In this document: positions 28,589 through 38,178 of the stretch, piece after piece
How the letters are laid out: each line of letters begins with the position of its first letter
How positions within the stretch are numbered: the stretch's first letter is position 1
Source of the DNA: Desulfosediminicola ganghwensis
GTDB taxonomy: Bacteria; Desulfobacterota; Desulfobulbia; Desulfobulbales; Desulfocapsaceae
Assembly: GCF_005116675.2 (NCBI RefSeq)
Contig: NZ_CP050699.1
Span: 434,001 to 498,000 of the forward strand
Reading direction: 5' to 3'
DNA: 64,000 bases
The notes under the pieces: generated by a model
What the model saw: the letters and a program-made list of their open reading frames with translations, nothing else
Told to the model about the DNA's origin: nothing
Databases searched by the model: none
Program-made: the position numbers and the translations under genes

Positions 28589-29647
28589 TCAGGAGTAACG
28601 GTACGGACGACCAGCTTTCTCCATCGTTGCCGCATACTTCTTGAGAATCTCGACAACTTTTGCACTACGTGGAGATTTGGCAGCAATCTCGTCCCAATAT
28701 TTGAGGGCTTCCTGCTCAACAGTCGCCCATTCGGAATCCGGGATGGAGGTCAACTGCAGCTTGCCACCTGTCGCACGGTAATGTGCCTCGCCCCACCAGT
28801 ACCAGTGCAGGCGATAGTAGTGTGAACTGTCGATGGACATCTTGAACAGAGCCTTCAGGTGTTCAGGCAGGGCATCCCACTTCTCGGAGTTGGCGAAGTA
28901 TGATCCCGCCCAGGCTCCGGAGATATTGTTGGTGAGGTAATAATTCGTAACATCGGCCCAGCCTACGGTGTAATCTTCGGTAATACCGGACCAGGCAATA
29001 CCATCAAGCTCGCCCGTCTGAATCGCCACCTCAATATCCTCCCATGGCAGAGTTACAGGTACTACTCCGAAACGTTTGAGGAATTTACCACCGGTAGGGA
29101 ACGTAAAGATGCGCTTGCCTTTCAGGTCGGCCAGCTTGTTGATAGGATCCACTGTGGCAAAGTTACATGGGTCCCAGGCGCCAGCACTCAGCCACTGCAC
29201 ACCCTTTACCTCTTTATACGCCTCCTCCCAGATCTCATTCAAACCATAGTGGTTGAACAGTACCGGTACATCGAGGGAGTAACGGGACGCAAAAGGGAAA
29301 TAGGCACCAAACATTGAAACATCTACCGGCGCCGCAATGGAGTCATCGTCACTCTGAACCGCATCAATGGTACCGCGCTGCATGGCACGGAACAATTCGC
29401 CTGTGGGCACCAGCTGATCGGCGTAATAGAGCTCGATATACATCTCGTTTTTGGCGATCTTGTTGAAGGCATCAATCTGAGGCTTGATCACATACTCGGC
29501 CAAAGCAGGGCCGGCATAAGTTTGCAGGCGCCATTTGATAGGGGTTTTCTTTGCTGCATGGACAAAAGGTGCCTTGCTGATGGTTGTTGCTGCAACCGCC
29601 GCTGCGGCTCCTAATCCTGCCTTTTTCAGAAATTCTCGACGTTCCAT
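28589..29647 (-). CDS. TRAP transporter substrate-binding protein (DctP family), Tat-exported
   Basis: A 352-residue periplasmic binding protein. The Tat signal ERREFLKKAGLGAAAAVAATTISKAPFVHA is followed by the DctP pattern: KWRLQTYAGP, LYYADQLVPTGELFRAMQRGTIDA, LKGKRIFTFPTGGKFLKRFGVVPVTLPWEDIEVAIQTGELDGIAWSG. The position of the conserved ligand Arg could not be set with certainty. I start at the ATG with GGAGAGGAG upstream (29647) rather than at 29734. It heads the five-gene operon. Confidence 0.9.
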   Translation of the reverse strand: MERREFLKKAGLGAAAAVAATTISKAPFVHAAKKTPIKWRLQTYAGPALAEYVIKPQIDAFNKIAKNEMYIELYYADQLVPTGELFRAMQRGTIDAVQSDDDSIAAPVDVSMFGAYFPFASRYSLDVPVLFNHYGLNEIWEEAYKEVKGVQWLSAGAWDPCNFATVDPINKLADLKGKRIFTFPTGGKFLKRFGVVPVTLPWEDIEVAIQTGELDGIAWSGITEDYTVGWADVTNYYLTNNISGAWAGSYFANSEKWDALPEHLKALFKMSIDSSHYYRLHWYWWGEAHYRATGGKLQLTSIPDSEWATVEQEALKYWDEIAAKSPRSAKVVEILKKYAATMEKAGRPYRYS

Positions 29648-29802
29648 TTTCTCCTCTCCTTGTACTGCATGTGCTTGGTATTGTGGCTCAAACAGGTGAC
29701 ACGAGTCACCCATGGCCACTGTTCTACTGTTCACAACCGTAACTATTGTTAGGATTCATTAAATAATCCCAATACGTTGTCAGCATCATCTGAGATACAT
29801 AA

Positions 29803-29818
29803 GGCAAGCACTGTGCCA
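29803..29818 (-). promoter_or_regulatory. Sigma-54 (-24/-12) promoter for dctPQM-eutBC
   Basis: On minus, TGGCACAGTGCTTGCC matches the consensus TGGCACG-N4-TTGCW except for G7 to A and the last position. GG and GC have the required 12-bp spacing. The start point would be near 29792, giving a ~145-nt leader. The gene order and the palindrome upstream support it. Confidence 0.72.
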
Positions 29819-29911
29819 CAAATAGCACTATCTCGGATTTTCACTGTATATCGGCGACATACCCTCAAACATCGCTGAACAATAGTGTAAAAGGAGAATG
29901 ACCAATCATTT

Positions 29912-29938
29912 CGCTATTGTTGCTATTCAACAATAGCG
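29912..29938 (-). promoter_or_regulatory. Palindromic upstream activator site
   Basis: A perfect inverted repeat with 11-bp arms, CGCTATTGTTG-N5-CAACAATAGCG, centred roughly 130 bp upstream of the predicted sigma-54 start point. That is where enhancer-binding proteins usually bind. A related half-site, AACAATAG, lies at 29879-29886. The regulator gene is not in the window. Confidence 0.65.
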
Positions 29939-30080
29939 TCGGTACTTTTTACAAATTTGTGAAGTGTTGAATAGGGCCGAATATCCAAAGGATTGGAGCA
30001 TAAACAGGTTCAACCCGAATCACCGTTGGCTGATGAGTTCGGGCTGATATCCTTTATATTCAGAAGGGAAGGGGACTCGT

Positions 30081-31022
30081 TTAGACAGCTTGCGCTTGCT
30101 TGAATCGCACAAGTGAGGCGAGCAGGTCGCAGGTCGGGGTCGGTACATTATGTTTTGCACCCATGGCACTTACATAGCCTGCCAACCCATCAACCTCAGT
30201 TGGTTTACCATTCTCCAGATCCTGGAGCATTGATGGGCGATGGTGATATGTTGCAGGGATAAGTTTGGCGTAAAAGATCTCGCGGTATTCATCTGCGCTT
30301 TGCCACGGAGTCGTTCCCCCTGTGGCGGTGATTATGGCAAAGGTTTCTGTAATTACCTCATCAATTATTGCCCTGGTTTCCTCCCGTTCAACCAGGGCAC
30401 CATAGTGCACGCCGAGAATCGCTCCCAATGGATTGAGGCTGCAGTTGTATAACAATTTGGCATATAGCGACTGGTGGATATCCGGCACAGCCAGACATTC
30501 ATGGCCTGCAGAACTGATCGCCTCGGCAAGTAAACTGGCACTTGCCGGAATTTCTCCTCCACTGCTGCTGCCCACATGAATAGCATCCGCCGAGACTGTG
30601 ATTTTCACCAAACCAGGCTCAACGATCTCAAAACCGGTGATCACCCTGCTGCCCAGGACCCGCTCTGAGCCAAAACGCTCAACCAGCTGTTCGATATTGC
30701 CACAGCCGTTCTGCATGGAGACGAGAGTTTTGATTTGGCCGTCGATTAAGCCGAGATCATGCACCGCCTGCCGGGTATCGTAGGTCTTGGTGGTGATGAG
30801 CGCATAATCATAACTCTTCCGGGCCTGGCTGACATCTGGCAATAGGCCGAGGCTCGTAACCGGCCCGTAATCACCAAAAATGCCGGTAACTTTAAGACCG
30901 TTCTCCTTAAGGATCGGAATAAAACGCTCTCGTAAAATCAGGTCCACCTCGTGGCCTTCTGCAGCCAGCATACAACCCAGCGCCTGGCCTAAGGCACCGG
31001 CCCCGTATATAAGAATCTTCAC
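30081..31022 (-). CDS. 2-dehydropantoate 2-reductase family (PanE/ApbA-like)
   Basis: A 313-residue NADPH-dependent reductase. N-terminal ILIYGAGALGQALGCMLAAEGHEVDLI is the Rossmann motif. QNGCGNIEQL, KLLYNCSLNPLGAI with the catalytic Lys, and the C-terminal PSMLQDLENGKPTEVDGLAGYV with its conserved Ser/Glu follow. The GTG at 31022 is preceded by GGGAGG, so the upstream TTG is unlikely. Many PanE-like paralogues act on other 2-oxo acids, so a role in pantothenate synthesis is not certain. Confidence 0.85.
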   Translation of the reverse strand: MKILIYGAGALGQALGCMLAAEGHEVDLILRERFIPILKENGLKVTGIFGDYGPVTSLGLLPDVSQARKSYDYALITTKTYDTRQAVHDLGLIDGQIKTLVSMQNGCGNIEQLVERFGSERVLGSRVITGFEIVEPGLVKITVSADAIHVGSSSGGEIPASASLLAEAISSAGHECLAVPDIHQSLYAKLLYNCSLNPLGAILGVHYGALVEREETRAIIDEVITETFAIITATGGTTPWQSADEYREIFYAKLIPATYHHRPSMLQDLENGKPTEVDGLAGYVSAMGAKHNVPTPTCDLLASLVRFKQAQAV

Positions 31023-31222
31023 ATATCCTCCCAGATGAAAGCACAACAAATGATAGTGACTCTAACCGGAATTTCTCATCAGTTCAGGCAGAGTCAAATT
31101 GATTAAACGATATCGTTGCAAGACGAATACCACGCTCACAACACATGCGGAGGTAACTATAGAGAACAAATAGAGATCACGCAAGCCAAGCAGATGAATG
31201 ACAAGGTGGCGAACGGGTCAGG

Positions 31223-32554
31223 CTACCGTGCGCGGTTGCCAACAAAAGCATCATAGAGAGTGGTCACGGTTGCCTCATACTCCGACTCCGCAACTCCGAT
31301 GATGATATTCATCTCTGACGCACCCTGGTTAATAACCCTGATGTTGATGCCGGCACTACCCAGTGCCGAAAAGACCTTGCCGGCAATTCCGACAGTGCGC
31401 ACCATGCCCTCACCAACGACTGCCACCAGCGCCAGGTTCTTTTCGATGTAGAGTGAATCAGGCTCAAGTTGTCTGTGAATCTGCTCCAGCAGCACATCAT
31501 CAAGGCCACGAAGCTGTTGTTCCTCAACAATGACACTGACCGAGTCAATCGATGCCGGGAATTGCTCGAAACTTACCCCATGCTCATTGAGAATACCGAG
31601 CAGGCGGTAGACAAAGCCTGTCTCCCGATTCATCAACGACTTCTCCAGGCATATCATCGAAAATCCTTTTTTGCCGGCTATACCGGCAACTTCAGTGGAC
31701 TTCAACTCCGACTCACTGAGTTTGGGTACTATCATTGTTCCTGGATCTTCCGGCCTGTTGGTGTTTCTGATACGGATAGGAATCCCCGCTTCGCGTACCG
31801 GCAGAATAGCCTCATCATGAAAAACCGAGGCCCCCATATAGGCCATTTCCCTGATCTCGCGAAAGGTAATCTCGGTGATGGGCTGCGGATTGTCAATTAT
31901 GCGAGGATCAGCCATCAGGATTCCCGAGGTATCGGTCCAGTTTTCGTAGAGCACTGCACCGGCGGCTCTGGCTGCTATTGCCCCAGTAATATCAGAGCCG
32001 CCACGGGAAAAGGTTTTCACCTCACCATCACGGTCACGGCCATAGAAACCTGGAATAACGTAAATCTGCTCCTGGTCATTCAGCCGCTCGCCCAATAACC
32101 TGTAACTCTCCCTGGCAATAGTGGTATTGGCCCGAACAATGATTGCATTGGCGGGATCAACAAATTCCGCCCCGAGGTAATCAGCGATGAGACGGGCGGA
32201 AAAATATTCGCCCCGGGAAACAGTGTAGTCGCGACTACAACCTCGAAGCAGATCTTCCTGGAACTCCTCCAACTCAGTCAGGACACCATTTTCAATACCA
32301 AGTTCTCTGCTGATTTCTGTAAAACGATTGCGAATGAGCTGAAATGGCTCCGTGGGGTCTGTGTCCATTGCTACCATCTCATGACAAAGGTAGAGCAAGT
32401 CTGTAAGTTTACTCTCACCAGCATGGCGCTTGCCGGGGGCGGAGACAACGACAATCCTACGCCTGTGATCAGCTTCAACAATTGCCTTTACCTTTCTGAT
32501 CTGCTCTGCATCGGCAACGCTAGACCCACCGAACTTAACTACAATTCTTTCCAT
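31223..32554 (-). CDS. lysC: Aspartate kinase
   Basis: Phosphorylates aspartate as the first step to lysine, threonine and methionine. The 443-residue monofunctional enzyme starts VVKFGGSSVADAEQIRKV, has SRGGSDITGAIAARAAGA and ENWTDTSGILMADPRI in the catalytic domain, and two ACT domains at the C-terminus (AGKKGFSMICLEK and LALVAVVGEGM...INIRVINQGASEMNIIIGV). It resembles the lysine-sensitive LysC type. The ATG at 32554 follows CCGGAG; the longer frame from 32644 overlaps the upstream gene. It lies 19 bp after the YkgJ-type gene. Confidence 0.93.
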   Translation of the reverse strand: MERIVVKFGGSSVADAEQIRKVKAIVEADHRRRIVVVSAPGKRHAGESKLTDLLYLCHEMVAMDTDPTEPFQLIRNRFTEISRELGIENGVLTELEEFQEDLLRGCSRDYTVSRGEYFSARLIADYLGAEFVDPANAIIVRANTTIARESYRLLGERLNDQEQIYVIPGFYGRDRDGEVKTFSRGGSDITGAIAARAAGAVLYENWTDTSGILMADPRIIDNPQPITEITFREIREMAYMGASVFHDEAILPVREAGIPIRIRNTNRPEDPGTMIVPKLSESELKSTEVAGIAGKKGFSMICLEKSLMNRETGFVYRLLGILNEHGVSFEQFPASIDSVSVIVEEQQLRGLDDVLLEQIHRQLEPDSLYIEKNLALVAVVGEGMVRTVGIAGKVFSALGSAGINIRVINQGASEMNIIIGVAESEYEATVTTLYDAFVGNRAR

Positions 32555-32573
32555 TCGATCACTCCGGATATTA

Positions 32574-33092
32574 TCAACAGACACAATCGGCCAGGGGAAT
32601 TCGCACACTGCAATCGATATCGTTTTCAGTGCAGTATTGCACATTCAACTGGGCCAGGCGACCGTTGTAAGAATCCATAAACATCAACTCGTCATGGGAT
32701 AACGGATAATCGTCGGGGAAATTCACCGGGCATGCCGATACTTCAATTGCGCCAGCCTCTTCATCAATATAGGCCAGGGGCAGCCCTTGCGTTCTACAAA
32801 TAACAGGGCGCACTTCGTATACACTGCAAAGTCCATCCTTCAGCAGACTGCAACTTTCTCCATTATTTTCAGCAGTGACGTTCTTCGCTACTGCTGCCTC
32901 TGCAACAATGGCAGCTTCAAGCGGCAGTACACTAAACTGGATACAACAGCCATCACATCCCGGCCCACACTTAAGCTGCTTCTGCAATTGTGTGGCTGAA
33001 ATTTCTGATATTCTCTCATCCAATTCCATTATCAGTTGGATATAGGCATGGCTAATTGCCGGTGATAATCGTTTGAGTCTTTTTCCAATCAT
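32574..33092 (-). CDS. YkgJ-family cysteine-cluster protein
   Basis: A ~172-residue protein with the YkgJ (CxxxCxxCC) pattern CGPGCDGCCIQFSVLPLEA, then CSLLKDGLCSVYEVRPVICR, the usual Cys ligands for zinc or an iron-sulfur cluster. The product is unassigned biochemically. I prefer the ATG at 33092; a GTG three codons upstream is possible. It precedes lysC by 19 bp and is probably co-transcribed. Confidence 0.85.
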   Translation of the reverse strand: MIGKRLKRLSPAISHAYIQLIMELDERISEISATQLQKQLKCGPGCDGCCIQFSVLPLEAAIVAEAAVAKNVTAENNGESCSLLKDGLCSVYEVRPVICRTQGLPLAYIDEEAGAIEVSACPVNFPDDYPLSHDELMFMDSYNGRLAQLNVQYCTENDIDCSVRIPLADCVC

Positions 33093-33334
33093 ACAACACA
33101 CCTTATTTATCTATCATGTTCATATTCCAACAATCCAGCAACCTGCACCGCCAATTACCAGCACCCACCTAACAACAAAAAGCCCTTGAAAATAATAGCT
33201 ATTTCCGTATTATCCAAACAGAGGTACACGATCATTTAACCAGCTACCATGCCGCTTAGTTGTATCCGGGCTGATTAGCTTATAGCAAATATGCTCTACT
33301 TTGCATCTTAATTCATTCCAGAGGGACCACGAGC

Positions 33335-36300
33335 ATGAAAACTTATCTCCGCCATCCGGCAACAATTACAGCCTTGGTCTTTTTCGGCCTCATCGTTCTC
33401 TTTTTGTTGTTTCTCCCACTCGGCAGCAAAATCTACCTCACGCATTGGCTGACAAAAAATGGCGCAGACAAGGCCACCATTGAAAAATTGAATTTCAATC
33501 CTTTCAACGGAACACTGACCCTCAATGGAGTCCTCGTCCAGACCGGAGATACGGAACCAATACGCCACGACACCCTCATTGTGGATCTTGGCCTTGGCTC
33601 ACTGTTTAAGAAAAATGTACTCATTGAGCGCATAACCTACCGTGATCTCTATTTTGAAATGGAACAATATGATGATGGTTCATGGCGTTACGGCTCATAC
33701 ACACTCAAAAGCGACCCTGCAATCAGGAACCAGAGTGCCCAGGAAACTATCGAACAAGCCTCAGCCAATGCTACGCCCTGGGCTCTTGCTGCCGATATGG
33801 CTGTATTGGAAAATTGTACCATCCATTTCAAAACCCCTGCACTGGATTTCACAATCAGCGTTGACCAGGCCCTGCTCGATAATTTTTCCACCCGTGGCGG
33901 TCAGCCGGACGGTACGCTATCCCTCACCGGCTCGGTGAATGGCAGCCCTGTAACTCTTGATCTCAGCAGCCTGCGAATTTCCCCGGAGTTGTTTTTTGAG
34001 GGGAAGATACAAATAGATGAATTTGGTCTTGATAACCTGCAAACGTTACTTCAGGACGTATTCCCCACGTTTGCAGGCAAAGCGGGTATCAACGGGCAAG
34101 CGACATTTAGCCTCAATCGCGAAGGCGAAATGGTTGTTGATTACGACGGAGTTATCGCAGGTACGGGTATCGAGATGCGCTCTGAACCGTATTCAAATGC
34201 TGTCCCAGAGGTTAACTGGCAAGGTAAGGTCAAATATACTCAAGGGGCAGCCAACCCCATTCTCATAAAAACCGATGGAACACTTACAGCCAATGACATC
34301 AGCCTGGAAGTTCCCGCTGCAAGCCTGACCCTCAGCGATGGAAGCCTGAAGAAAACCGGGACAGCAACCATTTCCATAAGCGATGGGGTTGCGGTTGATA
34401 CTGATGGCGAGCTCAACGTCTCCACTATTCAAATGGCCATTGGCGACATGTCTTTCAATGAGGAGAGTATCGACTGGCAGGGTGTTGTACACTATTCTTC
34501 CGGTTCTGAAATACCAATGACTGTTCAAACGGATGGTGTTCTTGAAGGTTCGCAAATAGGTATTCAAATACCGGCTGCACAGCTTGCTATTCCAGCAGTA
34601 GACCTCAAACTCACCGGTAAGGCAAAAGTAACGATAGACGATCTTGTAGCTGTCGACCACGAAGGTACGCTCGGGACCAATATCGCCTCCATGGAGTTTG
34701 CTCAACTTGCAGCCAAGGAACATCAACTGAATTGGACTGGAAAACTCCATTGGGATTCAGAAAGCGTTGGAAATCTCGCAATCGCAGGAGACGCTGACAG
34801 CAATCTCGCCTCCCTTAATACCGGTGGCAGCACTCCAATTTCTATTGGATTTGAAAATATTAATTTCGTTGGATTGCAAGGTGAAGGAATATCGAATTTC
34901 AAGGCAAACCAGGTTGTCGCGGACAGCCTGAACGCATCAATTTCCGGCAAAATGCCACTCAACCTTGTGGTAGAAAACACTAAAATTGACGGCCTGCAGC
35001 TGAGTGATCTAAAGGATATCACGGCTAAAACAATTTCTTTAACACAGTTCAGTGCCGCTTCAGAAAAAGCCGGCAATAACCTTGCGACGTTTGAATCCCT
35101 TAAGCTTGATACTGTTTCAGCATCCACTGCACCTTCTTTTGATACAGAAACAGTTGCTCTGCAAAACATTTCATACCTGCCGGCGACCGGCAAAAGCGGG
35201 CATGACTTTTTAAAACTGGCGTCCCTGATGGCCAACAGTATCCACTACGATGCCGAAAACCTCAACGGAACCACTATAAAGCTATCCGACCTTCTGGTAG
35301 ATATGAGACGCGAGAAGGATGGTGCCATGTACTTCAGTAAACGCATGGCAGATATGCAGTCAGGTACCCCTCCCAGCACAGAAGAGACAAAATCGGAAGA
35401 TAAACAGCAACCCACTCCTGAATCACCTGCCATTCATATAAAATTTGACAGTATAGAGGTGGGTGGCAACTCATCACTCGCTTTTAAGGATCAATCCCTC
35501 ACCAAACCATATAGTACAGAGCTCAAACTCAGCGAACTCAAGATTTCAGAGGTCGATTCTGCCAGAAAAGACAAACAACTCGATCTCAACTTAAAAGGCA
35601 CTTTTGAAAAAGTTGCGCCCTTTAGCATATCAGGCACTGCAACACCTTTCACCCGTGAGAAAAACTCCGATCTCGAAATATCATTAAAGAATTACCCTCT
35701 GAAGAGCTTATCTCCATACACCATCGAATCCGTGGGAACTGCTTTGGCCAGCGGCAGTTTGAAAGTAAAGAGCGATTTAAAACTGAAAGGGAATACCCTT
35801 GAGTTACAAAACGACCTCCACTTAGAGCAGATCAAAACATCAACAGTCGACCCGGCATTAGCCGCCCAGCTCGACAAAAAACTGCCAGTACCGCTAGACG
35901 CAGCCCTTGGCATGTTGAGTGACAGTAAAGGCAACATTGACCTGCAGATACCTGTAGAAGGCAAGCTCGACGACCTCGATATTGGGATAGGCGACGTTGT
36001 TGTAACCGCCTTAAGTAAGTCTATTGTCTCTGCAGCCTCCAGCTATTTTCTCTATGCGCTGGGTCCATACGGGGCACTTGCTTATGTGGGCATGAAGGTT
36101 GGAGAGGGATTGCTGGATATACAACTGCCGACAGTTCCCTTCACCGCTGGCAGCGCAGATATTATTCCTGAGCAGATTGATTATCTCGATCGTATAGCTA
36201 CGATACTCAAAGAAAAACCAAATATGGATTTATATATCAAGCCGCATGTGAGTCCTTGGGAGGTATATACAAAAAGGGAAATGAAGAAGTATGAAGGAGG

Positions 36301-36484
36301 TCAGGCAATTATCGACGATGAAATCCAACAACGCCTTGATGCTTTGGCTGCCGCGAGGGTGAATGCCATCAAAGACTATCTCGTGAAAACTCATGCCGTC
36401 TCTACTGACAGGCTACTATCTGACACTACTTCGGTTGAGCTCAAGAAAGACGGGAAAATAGAGGTAGGGTTGGAAATCAGGTGA
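33335..36484 (+). CDS. DUF748 / AsmA-like large envelope protein
   Basis: A 1049-residue protein with one N-terminal membrane segment (about 11-31) and the DUF748 start LTKNGADKATIEKLNFNPFNGTLTLNGV. A long beta-rich body follows, as in AsmA/TamB-like bridge proteins. Internal repeats occur around residues 280-480 (WQGKVKYTQGA, WQGVVHYSSGS, WTGKLHWDSES, each followed by a similar module), so the middle has grown by duplication of ~100-residue units. The C-terminal 130 residues (IIPEQIDYLDRIATILKEKPN...LDALAAARVNAIKDYLV) resemble an OmpA-like peptidoglycan-binding segment. Likely an envelope lipid-transport or integrity factor (inference). Confidence 0.82.
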   Translation: MKTYLRHPATITALVFFGLIVLFLLFLPLGSKIYLTHWLTKNGADKATIEKLNFNPFNGTLTLNGVLVQTGDTEPIRHDTLIVDLGLGSLFKKNVLIERITYRDLYFEMEQYDDGSWRYGSYTLKSDPAIRNQSAQETIEQASANATPWALAADMAVLENCTIHFKTPALDFTISVDQALLDNFSTRGGQPDGTLSLTGSVNGSPVTLDLSSLRISPELFFEGKIQIDEFGLDNLQTLLQDVFPTFAGKAGINGQATFSLNREGEMVVDYDGVIAGTGIEMRSEPYSNAVPEVNWQGKVKYTQGAANPILIKTDGTLTANDISLEVPAASLTLSDGSLKKTGTATISISDGVAVDTDGELNVSTIQMAIGDMSFNEESIDWQGVVHYSSGSEIPMTVQTDGVLEGSQIGIQIPAAQLAIPAVDLKLTGKAKVTIDDLVAVDHEGTLGTNIASMEFAQLAAKEHQLNWTGKLHWDSESVGNLAIAGDADSNLASLNTGGSTPISIGFENINFVGLQGEGISNFKANQVVADSLNASISGKMPLNLVVENTKIDGLQLSDLKDITAKTISLTQFSAASEKAGNNLATFESLKLDTVSASTAPSFDTETVALQNISYLPATGKSGHDFLKLASLMANSIHYDAENLNGTTIKLSDLLVDMRREKDGAMYFSKRMADMQSGTPPSTEETKSEDKQQPTPESPAIHIKFDSIEVGGNSSLAFKDQSLTKPYSTELKLSELKISEVDSARKDKQLDLNLKGTFEKVAPFSISGTATPFTREKNSDLEISLKNYPLKSLSPYTIESVGTALASGSLKVKSDLKLKGNTLELQNDLHLEQIKTSTVDPALAAQLDKKLPVPLDAALGMLSDSKGNIDLQIPVEGKLDDLDIGIGDVVVTALSKSIVSAASSYFLYALGPYGALAYVGMKVGEGLLDIQLPTVPFTAGSADIIPEQIDYLDRIATILKEKPNMDLYIKPHVSPWEVYTKREMKKYEGGQAIIDDEIQQRLDALAAARVNAIKDYLVKTHAVSTDRLLSDTTSVELKKDGKIEVGLEIR

Positions 36485-36998
36485 TTATTGGGAAGAAACA
36501 ACAGACTTCTATCTGGCTTCAAGTAATTAGTACATCAGACTTGCAGCCTTTCCAGTGTTTTTTACAAAAGTGGTGCCGCTTTTAGAACGTAAGCGGTAAT
36601 TAAACCCAACTCCCAGTACCAGTTATTCCTAAATCATCAGCTTTCAAGTTCATCGGCAGTAGCTTCAATAGATCTGAACGAGATTTTGCAAACGACAATT
36701 TCTCAAACAGGTATCTCAGATAATTATACGGTTCCAAATTGTCGTTTGGCAGTTTCAACCAGACTATCGAGCGCAGCGCTTGCTTTCGCACCTCCCTGTG
36801 TGCCAGCAAACAGCCAGTTTTTTCTACCGATCACAAATGAGCGTATTGCATTTTCAGCCGCGTTATTGTCAGGGGTCATTTCAGGTAAATCGAGATAGAC
36901 AAGTAAACGTTTCCATTGATTGGGGGTGTAATTCACACCAGCTCCAAGCAGGTTCTTCGGTGCCACTTTGATCTTGCAACAATAAAGTGGAACCCTAG

Positions 36999-37879
36999 TT
37001 AAGCCGTTTTGTCCCTATCCCACCACTCCTGCTCAAAAAGAGCTGGTGCTTTGTAACCGTTCGTCGAGTGCTTCCTCTGACGATTAAAATAGACCTCTAT
37101 ATAGTTGAACAGTGAATGCTCGGCTTCCAATTTGTCGCGAAATTTCACGTGATGAGTCAGCTGTGTCTTCAAAGAGGCAAAGAAGGATTCAGCGACTGCA
37201 TTATCCCAACAATTTCCCTTGCGACTCATGCTTTGAATATATCCATTCTGTGTTAGTACAGCCCTGAAACTGGAACTTGCATACTGAATGCCACATCACT
37301 ATGGATCATCAAACCTGGTGCAGGCCTGCGCCTCATTATTGCTTTTTTAAGTGCATATATTGCAGATTTACTCTCCAGGGAATCGCTCAGATCCCAGCCA
37401 ACAATCGCGCGAGAGAATAGATCAATAAACACTGTGAGATAATGCCATTTTGCACCGACCTTGATGTAGGTGATATCGCTCACCCAGGCGGTGTTTGGAG
37501 CTGAAACTGAGAATTTACGATCGAGCAGATTCGACGCTACAGGTTGCTTATGTTTTGAATCGGTTGTTACTACGAATTTCTTTGTTGTTTTGCACCTCAA
37601 CCCCATTTCTTTCATTAATCGCGCAACGCGAGGCCGACTAACGCTGGAAAATTCACGCTCATCTCGCAAGTCAGCGGTAACAAGCGGGCTGCCGACCATG
37701 CCTTTATGAGCGCTAAAGATTTCCTTCACGCGCTCTTTAATCCGTATATTTTCTCGTTTTCGCGTGGAGATAGGGGCTTTCTCCCAACGATAGAAACCAC
37801 TCGGGGTAACTTCTAAAGCCTGGCACATCTTCTTCACCGGAAATGCTGAGCGGTTCTTTTCAATGAATCTATATTTCAT
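36999..37879 (-). pseudogene. IS3 OrfB (DDE transposase), copy 1, frameshifted
   Basis: The rve-domain transposase starts KYRFIEKNRSAFPVKKMCQAL and shows the first Asp in WVSDITYIKVG. Compared with copy 2, one G is missing near 37292 (GCCACATCAC here against GCCACGATCAC), which shifts the frame after LMIHSD. The remainder (SRKGNCWDNAVAESFFASLK, with the catalytic Glu) continues in another frame to 36999. The copy is therefore inactive by itself. Confidence 0.9.
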
Positions 37880-38178
37880 TTCGGTGCTCTGCTGAAGATG
37901 GCCACAGCTTTTTTTAGGATATCTCGTTCCATCTCGGCATCCTTGAGCTTTTTCTCAAGGTCCCTGATTTTCTTTTCCTGCTCAGTCAGAGCCTCACGAC
38001 CGTTCCCAGGGAAAGCTAGTTCTTCTTTGGCTCGAAACTCACGCCTCCACTTGTAGAGAAGGTCTTTAGAGATACCGAGACTGTCGGCTACATCTTGCAC
38101 TGACCTGCCGGGATCATCGGTCAGCTGAACTGCATTGCGCTTGAAATCTGGATCGTATCTTCTTCTTTGAACACTCAT
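37876..38178 (-). CDS. IS3 OrfA (transposase DNA-binding subunit), copy 1
   Basis: A 100-residue helix-turn-helix protein with RRRYDPDFKRNAVQL, DVADSLGISKDLLYKWRREF and a C-terminal leucine-zipper-like coil (EKKIRDLEKKLKDAEMERDILKKA). It overlaps the orfB start by 4 bp and is identical in length to the copy at 56853-57155. Confidence 0.92.
   Translation of the reverse strand: MSVQRRRYDPDFKRNAVQLTDDPGRSVQDVADSLGISKDLLYKWRREFRAKEELAFPGNGREALTEQEKKIRDLEKKLKDAEMERDILKKAVAIFSRAPK

Larger units (their letters stand above)
29648..30080. other. Regulatory spacer upstream of the TRAP-eut operon
   Basis: A 433-bp non-coding region holding the sigma-54 promoter, a palindromic putative enhancer site and further copies of CTATTGTT/AACAATAG at 29743-29750 and 29879-29886. 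A weak CCCGAA/TTCGGG hairpin at 30014-30043 lies just downstream of the panE-like gene and could end it. Confidence 0.55.
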
